The notes: a model not told the origin generated them from the sequence alone. A stretch of 64,000 nucleotides of DNA from Microbulbifer salipaludis (GCF_017303155.1 NZ_JAEKJR010000002.1:1860001-1924000); one strand, 5' to 3'. Positions 1 to 9,206 are shown, counted from the stretch's first letter. Translations and numbers: made by a program.

Positions 1-63
1 GAGACCGTCTGCGGCCAGGACGGCCGCAGCCGAGCCCCCATGGATGGGTTTACGGCGTGTCTC
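1..63. repeat. Palindromic intergenic (REP-like) element
   Basis: The first 63 bases form nested inverted repeats. GAGAC at 1-5 pairs with GTCTC at 59-63. An 8-bp perfect hairpin (CTGCGGCC / GGCCGCAG, loop AGGAC) lies at 9-29, and a short CCCAT-GG-ATGGG hairpin follows near 37-48. This layered-hairpin form is typical of repetitive extragenic palindromes of marine gammaproteobacteria, which is recollection rather than a search result. No second copy was spotted in the window. An in-frame ATG at 40 lies inside the element and is not a credible start for the next gene. Confidence 0.6.
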
Positions 64-135
64 ACAAGGTTGCACCCGGTAGCAGCACCGCCACGACACT
101 TAAAAAGAACCACCCAAGAATTTCAGGACACACCG

Positions 136-1755
136 ATGTTGGACGCAAACGTAAAGAAACAACTGGACACCTATCTGCAGAATATCGTTACGCCGATCGA
201 GATCAGTGTGTCCGTCGACAGCAGCCCCAAGGCTGCTGAACTGAACGACCTTGCCAGCGAAATCGCAAGCCTCTCCAGCAAGATCGATTTGAAGCAGGAA
301 AACCGCAAACGCACCCCGAGCATGGCCATTGCGCCAGCCGGAGAGACACCGCGTGTGAGCTTCGCCGGTATCCCCATGGGCCACGAATTCACCTCCCTGG
401 TGCTCGCCCTGCTGCAAGCCGGCGGCCACCCTTCCAAGGTGGACCCGGAGCTGCAGGAGCAGATTCGCACTATCCAGGGCGACTTCCACTTTGAAACCTA
501 TATCTCGCTGTCGTGCCAGAACTGTCCGGACGTAGTCCAGGCCCTGAACCTGATGGCGAAACTGAATCCCAATATCACCCACGAGATGATCGACGGCGCC
601 CTGTTTCAGGACGAGGTCGACGAGCGCCAGATCATGGCGGTACCGGCGGTGTACCTGAACGGTGAGCATTTTGGCCAGGGCCGCATGGATCTGGAAGAAA
701 TCGTGGCCAGAATCGACACCGGTGCCGAGGCGCGCCAGGTGCAAGAGTTAAACGAGCGCGAACCTTACGACGTGCTGGTGTTGGGCGGTGGCCCCGCCGG
801 CGCCGCCGCGGCGATTTACGCCGCGCGCAAGGGCATCCGCACCGGTCTTGTGGCCGAACGTTTTGGTGGCCAGGTGATGGATACCGTGGGTATCGAAAAC
901 TTTATTTCAGTCCCTTACACCGAGGGCCCGAAACTGTCCGCCAGCCTGGAGCAGCACGTGAAAGAGTACGGCGTCGACATCATTACCGGTCAGCGCGCAG
1001 CCCAGCTGAAGCGTGACCAGCTGATTGCGCTGGAACTGGAAAGCGGTGCCACCCTGGCGAGCAAATCCGTGATTCTCGCCACCGGCGCACGCTGGCGCGA
1101 GCTGGGAGTACCCGGCGAAGCCGAATACCGCAACAAGGGCGTAGCCTACTGTCCGCACTGCGACGGCCCCTTCTTCAAGGGCAAACATGTAGCCGTGATC
1201 GGCGGTGGTAACTCCGGTATCGAAGCCGCCATCGATCTGGCGGGGATCGTCAAGCACGTCACCGTGCTGGAGTTCGCCGACACCCTGCGCGCCGATGACG
1301 TGCTGGTACGCAAGGCGCGCTCTATGGCCAACATCGACATCATCACCAATGCACAGACCACCGAGGTGCTCGGCGATGGCAACAAGGTCAATGGCCTGCA
1401 GTACACCGACCGTGTCAGCGGCGAAAGCAAACAAGTGGAGCTGGCGGGCGTCTTTGTACAGATCGGCCTGGTGCCGAACACGGAATTCCTCAAGGACAGC
1501 GGCCTGGAAATGAACCGCATGGGCGAGATCGTGATCGACAGCCGCGGTGCCACCTCCATCCCCGGGGTGTTCGCCGCCGGCGATGCCACCACCGTGCCGT
1601 ACAAGCAGATCGTGATCTCCATGGGTGCCGGTGCCACCGCCGCACTCGGCGCCTTCGACCACCTGATTCGCACTTCGGTCAGTGATGAACCGGCAGAGTC
1701 CGAGTCAGGTTCCGTGACGGATGCCGCATCAGAGCCCCTGTCGATGGCCAGCTGA
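136..1755 (+). CDS. ahpF: Alkyl hydroperoxide reductase subunit F
   Basis: NADH-dependent flavoprotein disulfide reductase that re-reduces the peroxiredoxin AhpC in the cytoplasm. About 539 residues (E. coli 521). The N-terminal double-thioredoxin domain carries the redox pair Cys127-Cys130 (SCQNCPD). An FAD fold follows ([10 protein letters not shown]), then the second redox pair Cys339-Cys342 (YCPHCDGP), an NAD fold ([10 protein letters not shown]) and the FAD-binding end ([15 protein letters not shown]). The start at 136 is preferred because AGGA lies 7 nt upstream and the protein then begins [10 protein letters not shown], like other AhpF. The longer frame begins inside a palindromic repeat. 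ahpC is probably just upstream, outside the window. Confidence 0.96.
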   Translation: MLDANVKKQLDTYLQNIVTPIEISVSVDSSPKAAELNDLASEIASLSSKIDLKQENRKRTPSMAIAPAGETPRVSFAGIPMGHEFTSLVLALLQAGGHPSKVDPELQEQIRTIQGDFHFETYISLSCQNCPDVVQALNLMAKLNPNITHEMIDGALFQDEVDERQIMAVPAVYLNGEHFGQGRMDLEEIVARIDTGAEARQVQELNEREPYDVLVLGGGPAGAAAAIYAARKGIRTGLVAERFGGQVMDTVGIENFISVPYTEGPKLSASLEQHVKEYGVDIITGQRAAQLKRDQLIALELESGATLASKSVILATGARWRELGVPGEAEYRNKGVAYCPHCDGPFFKGKHVAVIGGGNSGIEAAIDLAGIVKHVTVLEFADTLRADDVLVRKARSMANIDIITNAQTTEVLGDGNKVNGLQYTDRVSGESKQVELAGVFVQIGLVPNTEFLKDSGLEMNRMGEIVIDSRGATSIPGVFAAGDATTVPYKQIVISMGAGATAALGAFDHLIRTSVSDEPAESESGSVTDAASEPLSMAS

Positions 1756-1777
1756 CCGCTGCATCAGACCCAAAACC

Positions 1778-1804
1778 CGGATACCGGTTTCCCAGCGGTA
1801 TCCG
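1778..1804 (+). repeat. Hairpin after ahpF
   Basis: Eight-bp perfect inverted repeat (CGGATACC / GGTATCCG) with an 11-nt loop, 23 nt after the ahpF stop. It has no T-run, so it is more likely an mRNA 3-prime-end stabiliser or a first pause site ahead of the true terminator at 1862. Confidence 0.4.
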
Positions 1805-1861
1805 CTCCTCCCCCTGCGGTTACCCCAACCGCGCACACTGGGAAACATCCTCAATGATTGC

Positions 1862-1885
1862 AGCCGGCACCAGCCGGCTTTTTTT
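1862..1885 (+). terminator. Rho-independent terminator of ahpF
   Basis: AGCCGGC, loop ACCA, GCCGGCT, then an unbroken run of seven T. GC-rich stem, short loop and T-tract meet the classical criteria. Confidence 0.85.
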
Positions 1886-1995
1886 GGGGTAGACCATGCC
1901 TGACCGGACTGGCGCGCAATTTCGTCTACGCTTCCTACAGAGACGTTCCCAAAAGGTAACGTCACATACCGTTTCTGGCTGGAAAGGGAAAGACA

Positions 1996-3543
1996 ATGGG
2001 CAATCTCATGCAGATTCTGAGGCACCGTTCATCGGTCTATTTCACTCTGATACTCCTGGGCGCCGCAATCTCCGGTATCGGGTTAACCGGCTGTGGCAGC
2101 GACCACGAGCGCAACGCACCATCCGAGCAGAGCCAGCGTGCGACCCAGGTGTCACAGGAGGCGTCACAGGAGCCGTCACAGGAGGCGAACGGCACAGCGA
2201 CCGGCGCTCCATCCAATGCCGAGGGCCCGGGTGTCGCCATGAGCGATACGTTTATCGAAGATCTGGTGACCCGCTCCTACCCGTACGTGGCACTGTACAA
2301 CGTCAACAACAAGTTCGCCGCCAAACAGGGGGGCTGGAATACCTGCTCAGCGGACACCCAGCTCAAGGATCACACGACGCGCGAAATTGCGCGGCCCAAC
2401 AACGACACCCTGTATATCAGCTGCCTGCTGGATCTGCGCAGCGAACCCGTGATTCTCAAGATCCCCGCATTTGACTCAGACTACGTTTCCCTGATGATCA
2501 CGGCCTACGACCATTACGTGAATGTGCCGCTGTCTACCCGTGCCGGCGATTTCAAGAAACCACTGACCCTTCTGCTCTACAGCGCGCGCACAAAAAACTA
2601 CGACGGCGCGCCGGTAGAGGGGGTGGATAAAATCTTTGAAGCCAGTGGCGATTTTGTCTCTGCGGTATTCCGCGTGATGCCCCACAGCCAGGACAAAGAC
2701 CGCTTTGCCAAAATCCTCGAGCAGATGAAAAGCGTCACACCCGCGCCCCTGAATGCATTTCTTGGCAAGCCGGCCATCCCTGCTGAGTCGGTGGACTTTC
2801 CGGCGGTGGGTGAAACCGATGTCGCGGTGTTTGGTAATAACCTGTTTGAGGTGATGCAGTTTGTGTTCAACCACACCACGTTTGATCCGGACAACCCGGA
2901 GGATCAATCCGTACTGGCGCTGTACAAGCACTTTGGCATTGCGCCGGGGAATACGTTCGACCCGGACAAGGTCGCTAACGTCGACAAGCGTCGCATCCGT
3001 GACATGGCCGAGCGCATCCTGAAAAAAGGGCTGGCATCGAGCGCAGATGACGCACTCATGGCCAGACTACAGCCAAAAATGTTCCAGCCAAAAGGCCAGA
3101 CCGATCTCGAAACCCTGCTGACCGTATCAATATTTGGCCCCATCGGCCTGCCCATGGAAGAAGCAGTCTACCCGAGCATCACCACCGCCGATGGCAAACC
3201 AATGAATGCCATGCACGATTACGTGCTGCGTATGTCCGCCAATGAATTGCCCCCGGCGGGCGCCTTCTGGTCACTGACACTGTACGACCTTAAGGATGGT
3301 TTCTTCATCCCCAACGAGCGCAAAAAATACAGTGTCGGCCAGAATGCGGGTATGAAGCTGGATGATGATGGGGGAATCACCATTTATATCGCCAAAGACA
3401 AGCCCGACGGTGTGCCGGAGGAAAACTGGTTGCCCATCGAACGCAAGGATCTGGATCTGAGCCTCACCATGCGCATCTATGTGCCGGATCTCGAGAAATA
3501 CGCCAACTGGACCGCGCCGAAGGTCGAACAAATCGACCAGTAG
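1996..3543 (+). CDS. DUF1254/DUF1214 domain lipoprotein
   Basis: A 515-residue predicted lipoprotein: hydrophobic segment at about 14-30 followed by a lipobox LTGC with Cys33. A low-complexity Ser/Gln/Glu linker (40-65) precedes a DUF1254 domain (about 85-215, with NNDTLYISCLLDL) and a C-terminal DUF1214 domain (about 415-510, with FWSLTLYDLKDGFFIPN). These domains occur together in exported proteins of unknown function. Start chosen at the ATG behind GGAAAGGGAAAGACA; a second ATG four codons later is possible. It appears monocistronic, lying between the ahpF terminator and a hairpin at 3687. No enzymatic role can be assigned from the sequence. Confidence 0.85.
   Translation: MGNLMQILRHRSSVYFTLILLGAAISGIGLTGCGSDHERNAPSEQSQRATQVSQEASQEPSQEANGTATGAPSNAEGPGVAMSDTFIEDLVTRSYPYVALYNVNNKFAAKQGGWNTCSADTQLKDHTTREIARPNNDTLYISCLLDLRSEPVILKIPAFDSDYVSLMITAYDHYVNVPLSTRAGDFKKPLTLLLYSARTKNYDGAPVEGVDKIFEASGDFVSAVFRVMPHSQDKDRFAKILEQMKSVTPAPLNAFLGKPAIPAESVDFPAVGETDVAVFGNNLFEVMQFVFNHTTFDPDNPEDQSVLALYKHFGIAPGNTFDPDKVANVDKRRIRDMAERILKKGLASSADDALMARLQPKMFQPKGQTDLETLLTVSIFGPIGLPMEEAVYPSITTADGKPMNAMHDYVLRMSANELPPAGAFWSLTLYDLKDGFFIPNERKKYSVGQNAGMKLDDDGGITIYIAKDKPDGVPEENWLPIERKDLDLSLTMRIYVPDLEKYANWTAPKVEQIDQ
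2152..2187 (+). repeat. Three tandem 12-bp repeats inside the lipoprotein gene
   Basis: TCACAGGAGGCG, TCACAGGAGCCG, TCACAGGAGGCG in direct tandem, encoding a repeated SQEA/SQEP unit in the linker after the lipidated cysteine. Unit number can change without a frameshift, so the tether may vary in length between strains. Confidence 0.85.
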
Positions 3544-3686
3544 ACCGGCACATTTCCCCGCCAACCTTCCGGTGTCGCGGCAACCTGCCACTGAACCGAC
3601 CACTGGAAGGTAGCGGGAATCCGCGCAAACCGGGTAGTATCAAGACGATCAGTACGAGCACCGCGGTGACCGCACTGCTGTTCCAT

Positions 3687-3707
3687 GCCGGCCAGCTTTC
3701 GGCCGGC
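3687..3707. repeat. Seven-bp hairpin upstream of the alkane hydroxylase
   Basis: Perfect inverted repeat GCCGGCC / GGCCGGC with loop AGCTTTC, about 145 nt after the preceding stop and 60 nt before the next start. No T-run on either side, so it is not a canonical terminator. Confidence 0.4.
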
Positions 3708-3768
3708 ACAACCCTGACCTGTTACGGGAGATGCAGTAGAGACCCGCCCGTTTGTTGGAGCAACGCGC

Positions 3769-4860
3769 ATGACACGCACCGAAACTCCCATACGCCGAGG
3801 CAGAGCACTGCGCTACTCTTTCGCCTACTTCCTGCCAATTATTGTCTGTTTCAGCCTGCTAAAAGGCGGCTTCTGGCTCGCCGCCCCGCTACTCTACCTC
3901 TATGGCGTACTCCCCGTGGCAGAGTGGCTGCTCCCCCAGTCCACCAGAAACCTGCCGGAGGACCAGGAGGCCCACGTCGCAAAAGATCCGCTGTACGATC
4001 TGCTCCTGCTCATGGCCCTGCCGGTTCAGTGCGGGGTGCTGGTGCTGTTCTTTTCACGTATTCCAAGCTATGCACCACTGGAGCTGCTGGGCGGCACGCT
4101 GAGCGTTGGCTTGATGTGCGGTGTTTTCGGCATCAATGTAGGCCACGAATTGGGGCACCGTGCCGACCGCTTGGCACAACGGGTCGCCCAGGCACTACTG
4201 ATGAGCTCTCTCTACACACATTTTTTTATTGAGCACAATCGCGGCCACCACCGCCATGTGGCGACTCCCGAGGATCCCGCCAGCGCCCGCTACAATGAGT
4301 CCCTCTACCATTTCTGGTGTCGTTCGATCTCGTCCGGTTACATCTCTGCGTGGCAGCTGGAAGCAGAGCGCTTGCGGAAACTCGCACGTGCGCCGCTCGG
4401 CATTCACAACCAGATGCTGCAGTTCCAGCTGGCCCAGTTGCTGCTATTGGCGGCCATCCTTGCGACATTCGGCCCCGTTGCCCTGGTCTGCTTCATCGGA
4501 GCCGCCATTGTTGGCATATTGATGCTGGAAACGGTCAATTACATCGAGCACTACGGTCTCTGCAGGGCGACGCTCGGGCAGGCCGAAACAGGTCCAGCGC
4601 GCTATGAACGGGTTCAACCAAGACACTCTTGGAATTCGGATCACTGGCTGGGGCGTCTCTCCCTGTTTGAGCTGACCCGCCACTCCGATCACCACTTCAG
4701 GGCCAGTCGCCGCTACCAGATACTCCGCCATCACGACGACAGTCCCCAGTTACCCGCCGGCTATCCGGCAATGATGCTGCTGGCCTGTGTGCCGCCGGCA
4801 TGGTTCCGGGTAATGAATCCCCGGGTGGACGCCGTGCGACCTGTACCCGCCTCGCACTAG
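3769..4860 (+). CDS. alkB: AlkB-type membrane di-iron hydroxylase (alkane 1-monooxygenase family)
   Basis: A 363-residue integral inner-membrane protein with all four histidine clusters of the AlkB alkane hydroxylase family: HELGH at 126-130, EHNRGHH at 155-161, NYIEHYG at 257-263 and RHSDHH at 304-309. Hydrophobic segments lie at about 17-50, 77-96, 105-124 and 218-254. The family uses a non-haem di-iron centre and rubredoxin-delivered electrons to hydroxylate terminal methyl groups of alkanes or fatty-acyl chains. No rubredoxin or rubredoxin reductase gene is nearby, so electron supply must come from elsewhere and the true substrate is open. Start supported by TTGGAG 8 nt upstream. Confidence 0.9.
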   Translation: MTRTETPIRRGRALRYSFAYFLPIIVCFSLLKGGFWLAAPLLYLYGVLPVAEWLLPQSTRNLPEDQEAHVAKDPLYDLLLLMALPVQCGVLVLFFSRIPSYAPLELLGGTLSVGLMCGVFGINVGHELGHRADRLAQRVAQALLMSSLYTHFFIEHNRGHHRHVATPEDPASARYNESLYHFWCRSISSGYISAWQLEAERLRKLARAPLGIHNQMLQFQLAQLLLLAAILATFGPVALVCFIGAAIVGILMLETVNYIEHYGLCRATLGQAETGPARYERVQPRHSWNSDHWLGRLSLFELTRHSDHHFRASRRYQILRHHDDSPQLPAGYPAMMLLACVPPAWFRVMNPRVDAVRPVPASH

Positions 4861-4892
4861 CCCCCTGACCGCTCGATCCTGGTGAGCATTTT

Positions 4893-4921
4893 TTAACTTG
4901 CCCGGTCGACTAGGCTACAAT
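4893..4921 (+). promoter_or_regulatory. Candidate sigma-70 promoter for the DUF2058 gene
   Basis: TTAACT (-35, 4 of 6 consensus), 17-nt spacer, TACAAT (-10, 5 of 6). It lies in the 112-nt gap after the hydroxylase, giving a leader of about 45 nt. Confidence 0.45.
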
Positions 4922-4972
4922 GGCGCCGGTGATACACCCGCTCCGCGCACAACCCAGTAGGTACCCAGTCCC

Positions 4973-5518
4973 ATGGCATCTCTCCAGGATCAGCTCTTGA
5001 AGGCCGGCCTTGTCGATAACAAACAGGCCAAAAAGATCAGTAAAGAAAAACGCAAACAGAACAAGGTGGCCAAGAAGTCCGGCGAAGCACAGGTCGATGA
5101 GGCCAAGCAGGCCGCAGAGGCCGCCCGCGCAGCCAAGATTGCCCGGGACCGGGAACTCAACGCCCAGCGCGAGGCCGCCGCACAGCAGAAAGCCATTGCG
5201 GCCCAGATCAAGCAGATGATCCAGCACAACAAGCAGCCCAAGGGCGCCAACGGTCGCGACGATGTGGCCTACCACTTCACCTTCGAGAAGAAGGTAAAGA
5301 AAATCTATGTGTCCACTGCGGTACAGGAGCACCTGACTGGGGGCCGTCTGCTGATTGTTGGGGAAGGCGAGGAATTCGAGCTGGTGCCGCGGGTCATTGC
5401 CGACAAGATCGCCGAACGCAACCCGGCCATGGTGGTACAGCCACCGCAACAGTCCACCCCACAGGACGAAGACGATCCCTACGCGGGCTACGAGATCCCC
5501 GACGACCTGATGTGGTAA
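4973..5518 (+). CDS. DUF2058 (YaiL-like) protein
   Basis: A 181-residue cytoplasmic protein matching the DUF2058/YaiL family. The highly basic, alanine-rich, probably helical N-terminal half (about 10-80) contains many Lys/Arg and KKISKEKRKQNK. The C-terminal half is compact (about 95-160, DVAYHFTFEKKVKKIYVS). Family members are described as nucleoprotein or polynucleotide-associated, but no activity is established. It is followed after 17 nt by the DUF1415 gene on the same strand, so the two probably share a transcript. Start is the first ATG after a candidate promoter at 4893-4921. Confidence 0.88.
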   Translation: MASLQDQLLKAGLVDNKQAKKISKEKRKQNKVAKKSGEAQVDEAKQAAEAARAAKIARDRELNAQREAAAQQKAIAAQIKQMIQHNKQPKGANGRDDVAYHFTFEKKVKKIYVSTAVQEHLTGGRLLIVGEGEEFELVPRVIADKIAERNPAMVVQPPQQSTPQDEDDPYAGYEIPDDLMW

Positions 5519-5535
5519 CCCTTGGGGGATATGTC

Positions 5536-6090
5536 ATGACCGATAGTGACCCGATTATCGCCCAGGTCGAGCAGTGGCTAAGGGACGTAGTGGTCGGGCT
5601 CAATCTCTGCCCGTTTGCGCGCAAGCCGTTGCGTGCCGGGCAGATTCGCTTTGTGGTGAGCGATGCCACCAGCGACGAGGTATTACTGGAAGAGCTGCAG
5701 GACGAGTTTCAGGTGCTCGACCGCACCCGGCCCGAGGAAGTGGAAACCACCCTGCTGATCCTGCCCACACACCTGCGGGATTTTCACGATTACAATTTTT
5801 TCCTGGGGGAGGCTGAGCGCCTGCTGCAGCGAGAGGGCTATGAAGGCACCTATCAGGTAGCCAGCTTTCACCCCCACTACCAATTCGCCGGCACCCAACC
5901 GGACGATGCGGAGAACCTCACCAATCGCGCCCCCTACCCCATTCTGCATCTACTGCGGGAAGAAGGCCTCGAACGGGGACTGCGCAATTACCCAGACCCG
6001 GAAAGCATCCCGCACAACAATATCCTGCGAGTAGAAGCGCTGACGGAGAAAGAGAAGCGCGCGCTGTTCCCCTACCTGTTTTCTCCGTGA
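5536..6090 (+). CDS. DUF1415 family protein
   Basis: A 184-residue conserved protein of unknown function. The family signature is visible: QWLRDVVVGLNLCPFA near the N-terminus, then HDYNFFLGEAERLL and YQVASFHPHYQFAGT, with NRAPYPILHLLREE toward the end. Conserved Cys, His, Asp and Glu residues suggest an enzyme, but no reaction is known. Start at 5536 is chosen over an ATG eight codons earlier because GGGGG lies 6-7 nt upstream and the earlier start would overlap the previous gene. It converges with the SulP gene, whose stop lies 27 nt away. Confidence 0.88.
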   Translation: MTDSDPIIAQVEQWLRDVVVGLNLCPFARKPLRAGQIRFVVSDATSDEVLLEELQDEFQVLDRTRPEEVETTLLILPTHLRDFHDYNFFLGEAERLLQREGYEGTYQVASFHPHYQFAGTQPDDAENLTNRAPYPILHLLREEGLERGLRNYPDPESIPHNNILRVEALTEKEKRALFPYLFSP

Positions 6091-6117
6091 TCACGGCATC
6101 GCACAAAATGGCAGTAC

Positions 6118-7881
6118 TCAGGTCGAACAGCCGGTACTGTTGTGCCGCAATTCACTGAATGCCTGATACTGCGTAAAGAATATTTTCCCGGAAATTTCAT
6201 TCAAAAAGCCCGAGCGCTGCAGGCTGTCCATTACCGGGCCCTTCACTTCAGACAGATGCAGACACACCCCGCCCTCTGCCAACTGCACATTAATGGATTC
6301 CAGGGTTTCCAGCGCGCTCCAGTCAATTTCGTTGACCGCGCTACACATCAGAATCACATGGCGAATTTCCGGATTGGACGCGACATCGGCATAGATACGC
6401 TCCTCCAGAAACGCGGCGTTGGAAAACATCAGACTTTCGTCCACGCGAATAGTAAGGACCTGCGGTACCGTAAGCACAGCATGCCGCTTGATATTGCGAA
6501 AATGCTCCGTACCCTCTACCAACCCCACTTCAGCAATATGCGGCTTGGAGGTGCGATATAGGAACAGCACAATCGATGCCACCACACCGCAGGACACACC
6601 GGCTTCCACCCCGAACAATAGCGTGACCACAATAGTGACGAGCACGGCAAAAAAGTCACTGGGCGAGAAGCGCCAGGTTTTCTGCAATATGGAAAAATCC
6701 ACCAGTGAGAGCACGGCAACGATGATCGTGGCCGCCAGGGTGGCCTTTGGCAGGTAGTAAAGGAACGGGGTCAGGAATATAGCCGCCAGCGCAATGCCAA
6801 TAGCGGTAAATATGCTGGCCAGCTGGGTCTCGGCGCCCGCATCAAAATTGACCACCGACCGGGAAAACCCGCCGGTAACCGGGAAACCACCGGAAACCCC
6901 GGAGGCCATATTCGCCGCGCCCAGACCAATCAATTCCTGATTCATGTCCACTTTCTGGCGACGCTTGGCCCCCAGGGTCTTGCCCACCGAAATCGATTCC
7001 ACATAGCCGATGATGGAAATCATCACCGCGGGCATCCACAACTGCTGGATCAATGCCAGGGAAAAACTCGGCCAGGCGAAGCTCGGCAACCCACTGGGGA
7101 TTTCCCCCACCAATTTTACGCCCCTGGACTCCAGGTCAAATCCGCTGGCGAGCAAAACAGTAACGATGACCCCCACCACCGGGGCGGCCTTCACCACCAG
7201 CGCAGCAGCATTGCGGGACAACGAGCATCGCTGCAGTAGCGCTACCGCACCGCGTCTTGACCAGAACAAAAACCCTACCACGCCAGCGCCAAGCAACAGG
7301 GTATAGAGATTGATGTTGCCAAGACCTGCATACATGGAATGCAACAGTTCGGGCAGGTTATCGCCGTGCGCCGAAATTCCCATCAGGTGCTTGAGCTGAC
7401 TGAATGCGATCAGAATCCCGGAGGCGGTGATAAACCCGGAGATTACCGGATGCGACAGGAAGTTGGCGAGGAAGCCCAGACGTAAAATACCCAGCAACAG
7501 CAGAAACAGGCCAGACAGTATCGCCAGCAACACCGCCGCAGACAGATAGTCCGCGGTACCCTGTGCGGCCACCTGTCCCAGTGCTGCCGCGCTCATCAGC
7601 GACGCAACCGCCACCGGCCCCACTGACAGCGTACGGCTACTACCAAACAGGGCGTAAGCCACCAGCGGCGCGATACTGGCATACAGCCCCACCTCTGCCG
7701 GCAGCCCCGCCAGCAGGGCATACGCAAGGGATTGCGGAATCAGCATAATGGTGACGATGACCGCGGCCAGCAAATCCCTGTGCAGGGATGCCAACGAATA
7801 CCCTCGCAACCACGTCACGGCGGGAACCACTCGGGCCAGCGCCTGCGAAGTGTCGTTATTGGAGACCTCTTTCACCAACAC
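6118..7881 (-). CDS. SulP family anion transporter with STAS domain (copy 1)
   Basis: A 587-residue inner-membrane protein of the SulP/SLC26 family (sulfate, bicarbonate or related anions). The N-terminal transporter domain has the SulP signature (LIPQSLAYALLAGLP, VGLYASIAPL) and about 10-14 hydrophobic helices up to about 435. A cytoplasmic STAS domain occupies about 470-575 (LHLSEVKGPVMDSL). The start is GTG with GAGG just upstream; a second GTG two codons later is equally plausible. Last gene of the leftward operon (19-nt gaps), after the DUF442 and persulfide-dioxygenase-like genes, so export of sulfite/sulfate or import of a sulfur oxyanion is likely. It is a close paralogue of the SulP at 10682. 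Confidence 0.9.
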   Translation of the reverse strand: MLVKEVSNNDTSQALARVVPAVTWLRGYSLASLHRDLLAAVIVTIMLIPQSLAYALLAGLPAEVGLYASIAPLVAYALFGSSRTLSVGPVAVASLMSAAALGQVAAQGTADYLSAAVLLAILSGLFLLLLGILRLGFLANFLSHPVISGFITASGILIAFSQLKHLMGISAHGDNLPELLHSMYAGLGNINLYTLLLGAGVVGFLFWSRRGAVALLQRCSLSRNAAALVVKAAPVVGVIVTVLLASGFDLESRGVKLVGEIPSGLPSFAWPSFSLALIQQLWMPAVMISIIGYVESISVGKTLGAKRRQKVDMNQELIGLGAANMASGVSGGFPVTGGFSRSVVNFDAGAETQLASIFTAIGIALAAIFLTPFLYYLPKATLAATIIVAVLSLVDFSILQKTWRFSPSDFFAVLVTIVVTLLFGVEAGVSCGVVASIVLFLYRTSKPHIAEVGLVEGTEHFRNIKRHAVLTVPQVLTIRVDESLMFSNAAFLEERIYADVASNPEIRHVILMCSAVNEIDWSALETLESINVQLAEGGVCLHLSEVKGPVMDSLQRSGFLNEISGKIFFTQYQAFSELRHNSTGCST

Positions 7882-7900
7882 AATTCCTCTGTCAGGCGCC

Positions 7901-8308
7901 CTAGTAGGTCACCAACACGCCGCTAACGTCAAAGCCCGCCTGCTGCGCGGCCTGCTGCAGCTGTTTCTTGTCGGCGCCGTTCAGACAACTGGCCGCCGCC
8001 CACAGATTGGCAGAGCGGTTGCCCGTACGACAAAACGCATGGACCTTTTTGCCGCTGTTCAACACCTTGGCAAATTCCTCGCTGTGGGCGGGCTGCATCT
8101 GGCCGCGGCAAAACGGGATGGCGATAAACTCCATGCCCGCCGCGGTCACTGCCTGCTCCAGCTCCGCAAAGGAAGGCTGTCCCTCTGCCTCTTCCTCCAG
8201 GCGATTACAGACCACGACCGCCACTCCAGCCTCGGCTAGCGTCGACATTTCGCTCAGTGCCGGCTCCGCGGATACGGAGACCTGCTTATCCAGTTGTTTG
8301 CTCTCCAT
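7901..8308 (-). CDS. DUF442 (Blh-N) rhodanese/phosphatase-like sulfur transferase
   Basis: A 135-residue protein of the DUF442 / TIGR01244 family, a tyrosine-phosphatase-like fold used as a sulfurtransferase domain. The catalytic loop is HAFCRTGNRS with Cys93; an upstream GMEFIAIPF strand also fits the family. In Xylella and Agrobacterium Blh proteins this domain is fused to a metallo-beta-lactamase; here the two are separate genes 19 nt apart. Start at 8308 is supported by GGAGGG 8 nt upstream; the open frame continues 48 codons upstream but would overlap the preceding gene. Middle gene of the leftward sulfur operon. Likely role: passing sulfane sulfur between thiol carriers (inference). Confidence 0.85.
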   Translation of the reverse strand: MESKQLDKQVSVSAEPALSEMSTLAEAGVAVVVCNRLEEEAEGQPSFAELEQAVTAAGMEFIAIPFCRGQMQPAHSEEFAKVLNSGKKVHAFCRTGNRSANLWAAASCLNGADKKQLQQAAQQAGFDVSGVLVTY

Positions 8309-8327
8309 TACGTATTCCCTCCAACCA

Positions 8328-9206
8328 TCACAGTTTGTTGATCGGCACTTTGAGATACACGGTGCCGTTGTCTTCTGCCGGCGGCATTTGTCCGGCCCGA
8401 ATATTGACCTGAATCGAAGGCAGGATAAGACGCGGCATCGCAAGAGTGGCATCCCGCTCGCTGCGCATTTTTACAAACTCGTCTTCGCTGATGCCGTCGT
8501 GCAGGTGAATGTTGCTGCGCTTTTGTGCACCCACGGTGGTTTCACACTGATACTCGCGGGCGTCATTCGGCGGGTAGTCATGACACATAAACATCCGGGT
8601 ATCCTCCGGCAGAGCCAGCAGCTTCTGTACCGACTGGTACAGGGCACGCGCATCACCGCCGGGGAAATCACAACGCGCACTGCCCACATCCGGCAGGAAC
8701 AGGGTATCGCCAACAAACAGGGCATCCCCAATCAGCCACGCCATATCTGCCGGTGTGTGCCCGGGCACATAGATCACCCGCCCTTGCAGCGCACCAATGG
8801 TGAAGGTGTCGCCATCGCCAAACAGGTGGTCAAACTGGGAGCCATCCACCAGAAACTCTTTTTCCAGATTGAATACATCGCGGAAGATGCCCTGCACCTG
8901 ACAAATGTGGTCGCCGATGGCGATCTTGCCGCCGAGCTGATCGCGGATGTAGGGCGCAGCGGAGAGGTGGTCCGCATGGGCATGGGTTTCCAGTACCCAC
9001 TCAACCGTCAGCTCTCTCTCACGCACGAAGGCGACTATTTTTTCTGCGCCCTCGGTACTGGTGCGGCCCGAGGCCTGGTCGAAGTCCAGCACCGCGTCGA
9101 TCACCGCGGCGCTACCGCCATCCCGGTCATAGATCACATAGCTCCAGGTTTCGGTATCCCGGTCGAGAAAGGCTTCAACAAAAGGGCGTGTGGCAATAGT
9201 GGTCAT
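8328..9206 (-). CDS. Persulfide dioxygenase-like metallo-beta-lactamase (Blh/ETHE1 type)
   Basis: A 292-residue cytoplasmic hydrolase-fold enzyme. The metal ligand set is visible: THAHADHL (His75, His77, Asp79, His80), His150 in VPGHT, Asp167 in FVGDTLF and His209 in MCHDYPP. In the ETHE1 group the first and second His plus an Asp bind one Fe(II) that oxidises glutathione persulfide to sulfite. The DARCD/SARCDF segment (about 175-182) and the length fit the bacterial persulfide dioxygenase/Blh subgroup rather than GloB. First gene of the leftward operon, transcribed away from the BigR-type repressor. A glyoxalase-like activity cannot be excluded without assay. Confidence 0.88.
   Translation of the reverse strand: MTTIATRPFVEAFLDRDTETWSYVIYDRDGGSAAVIDAVLDFDQASGRTSTEGAEKIVAFVRERELTVEWVLETHAHADHLSAAPYIRDQLGGKIAIGDHICQVQGIFRDVFNLEKEFLVDGSQFDHLFGDGDTFTIGALQGRVIYVPGHTPADMAWLIGDALFVGDTLFLPDVGSARCDFPGGDARALYQSVQKLLALPEDTRMFMCHDYPPNDAREYQCETTVGAQKRSNIHLHDGISEDEFVKMRSERDATLAMPRLILPSIQVNIRAGQMPPAEDNGTVYLKVPINKL

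Noticed and set aside
40..135. Extended N-terminus of AhpF (32 residues)
   Set aside because: The ATG lies inside a palindromic repeat, and the later ATG has a good ribosome site and the family start.
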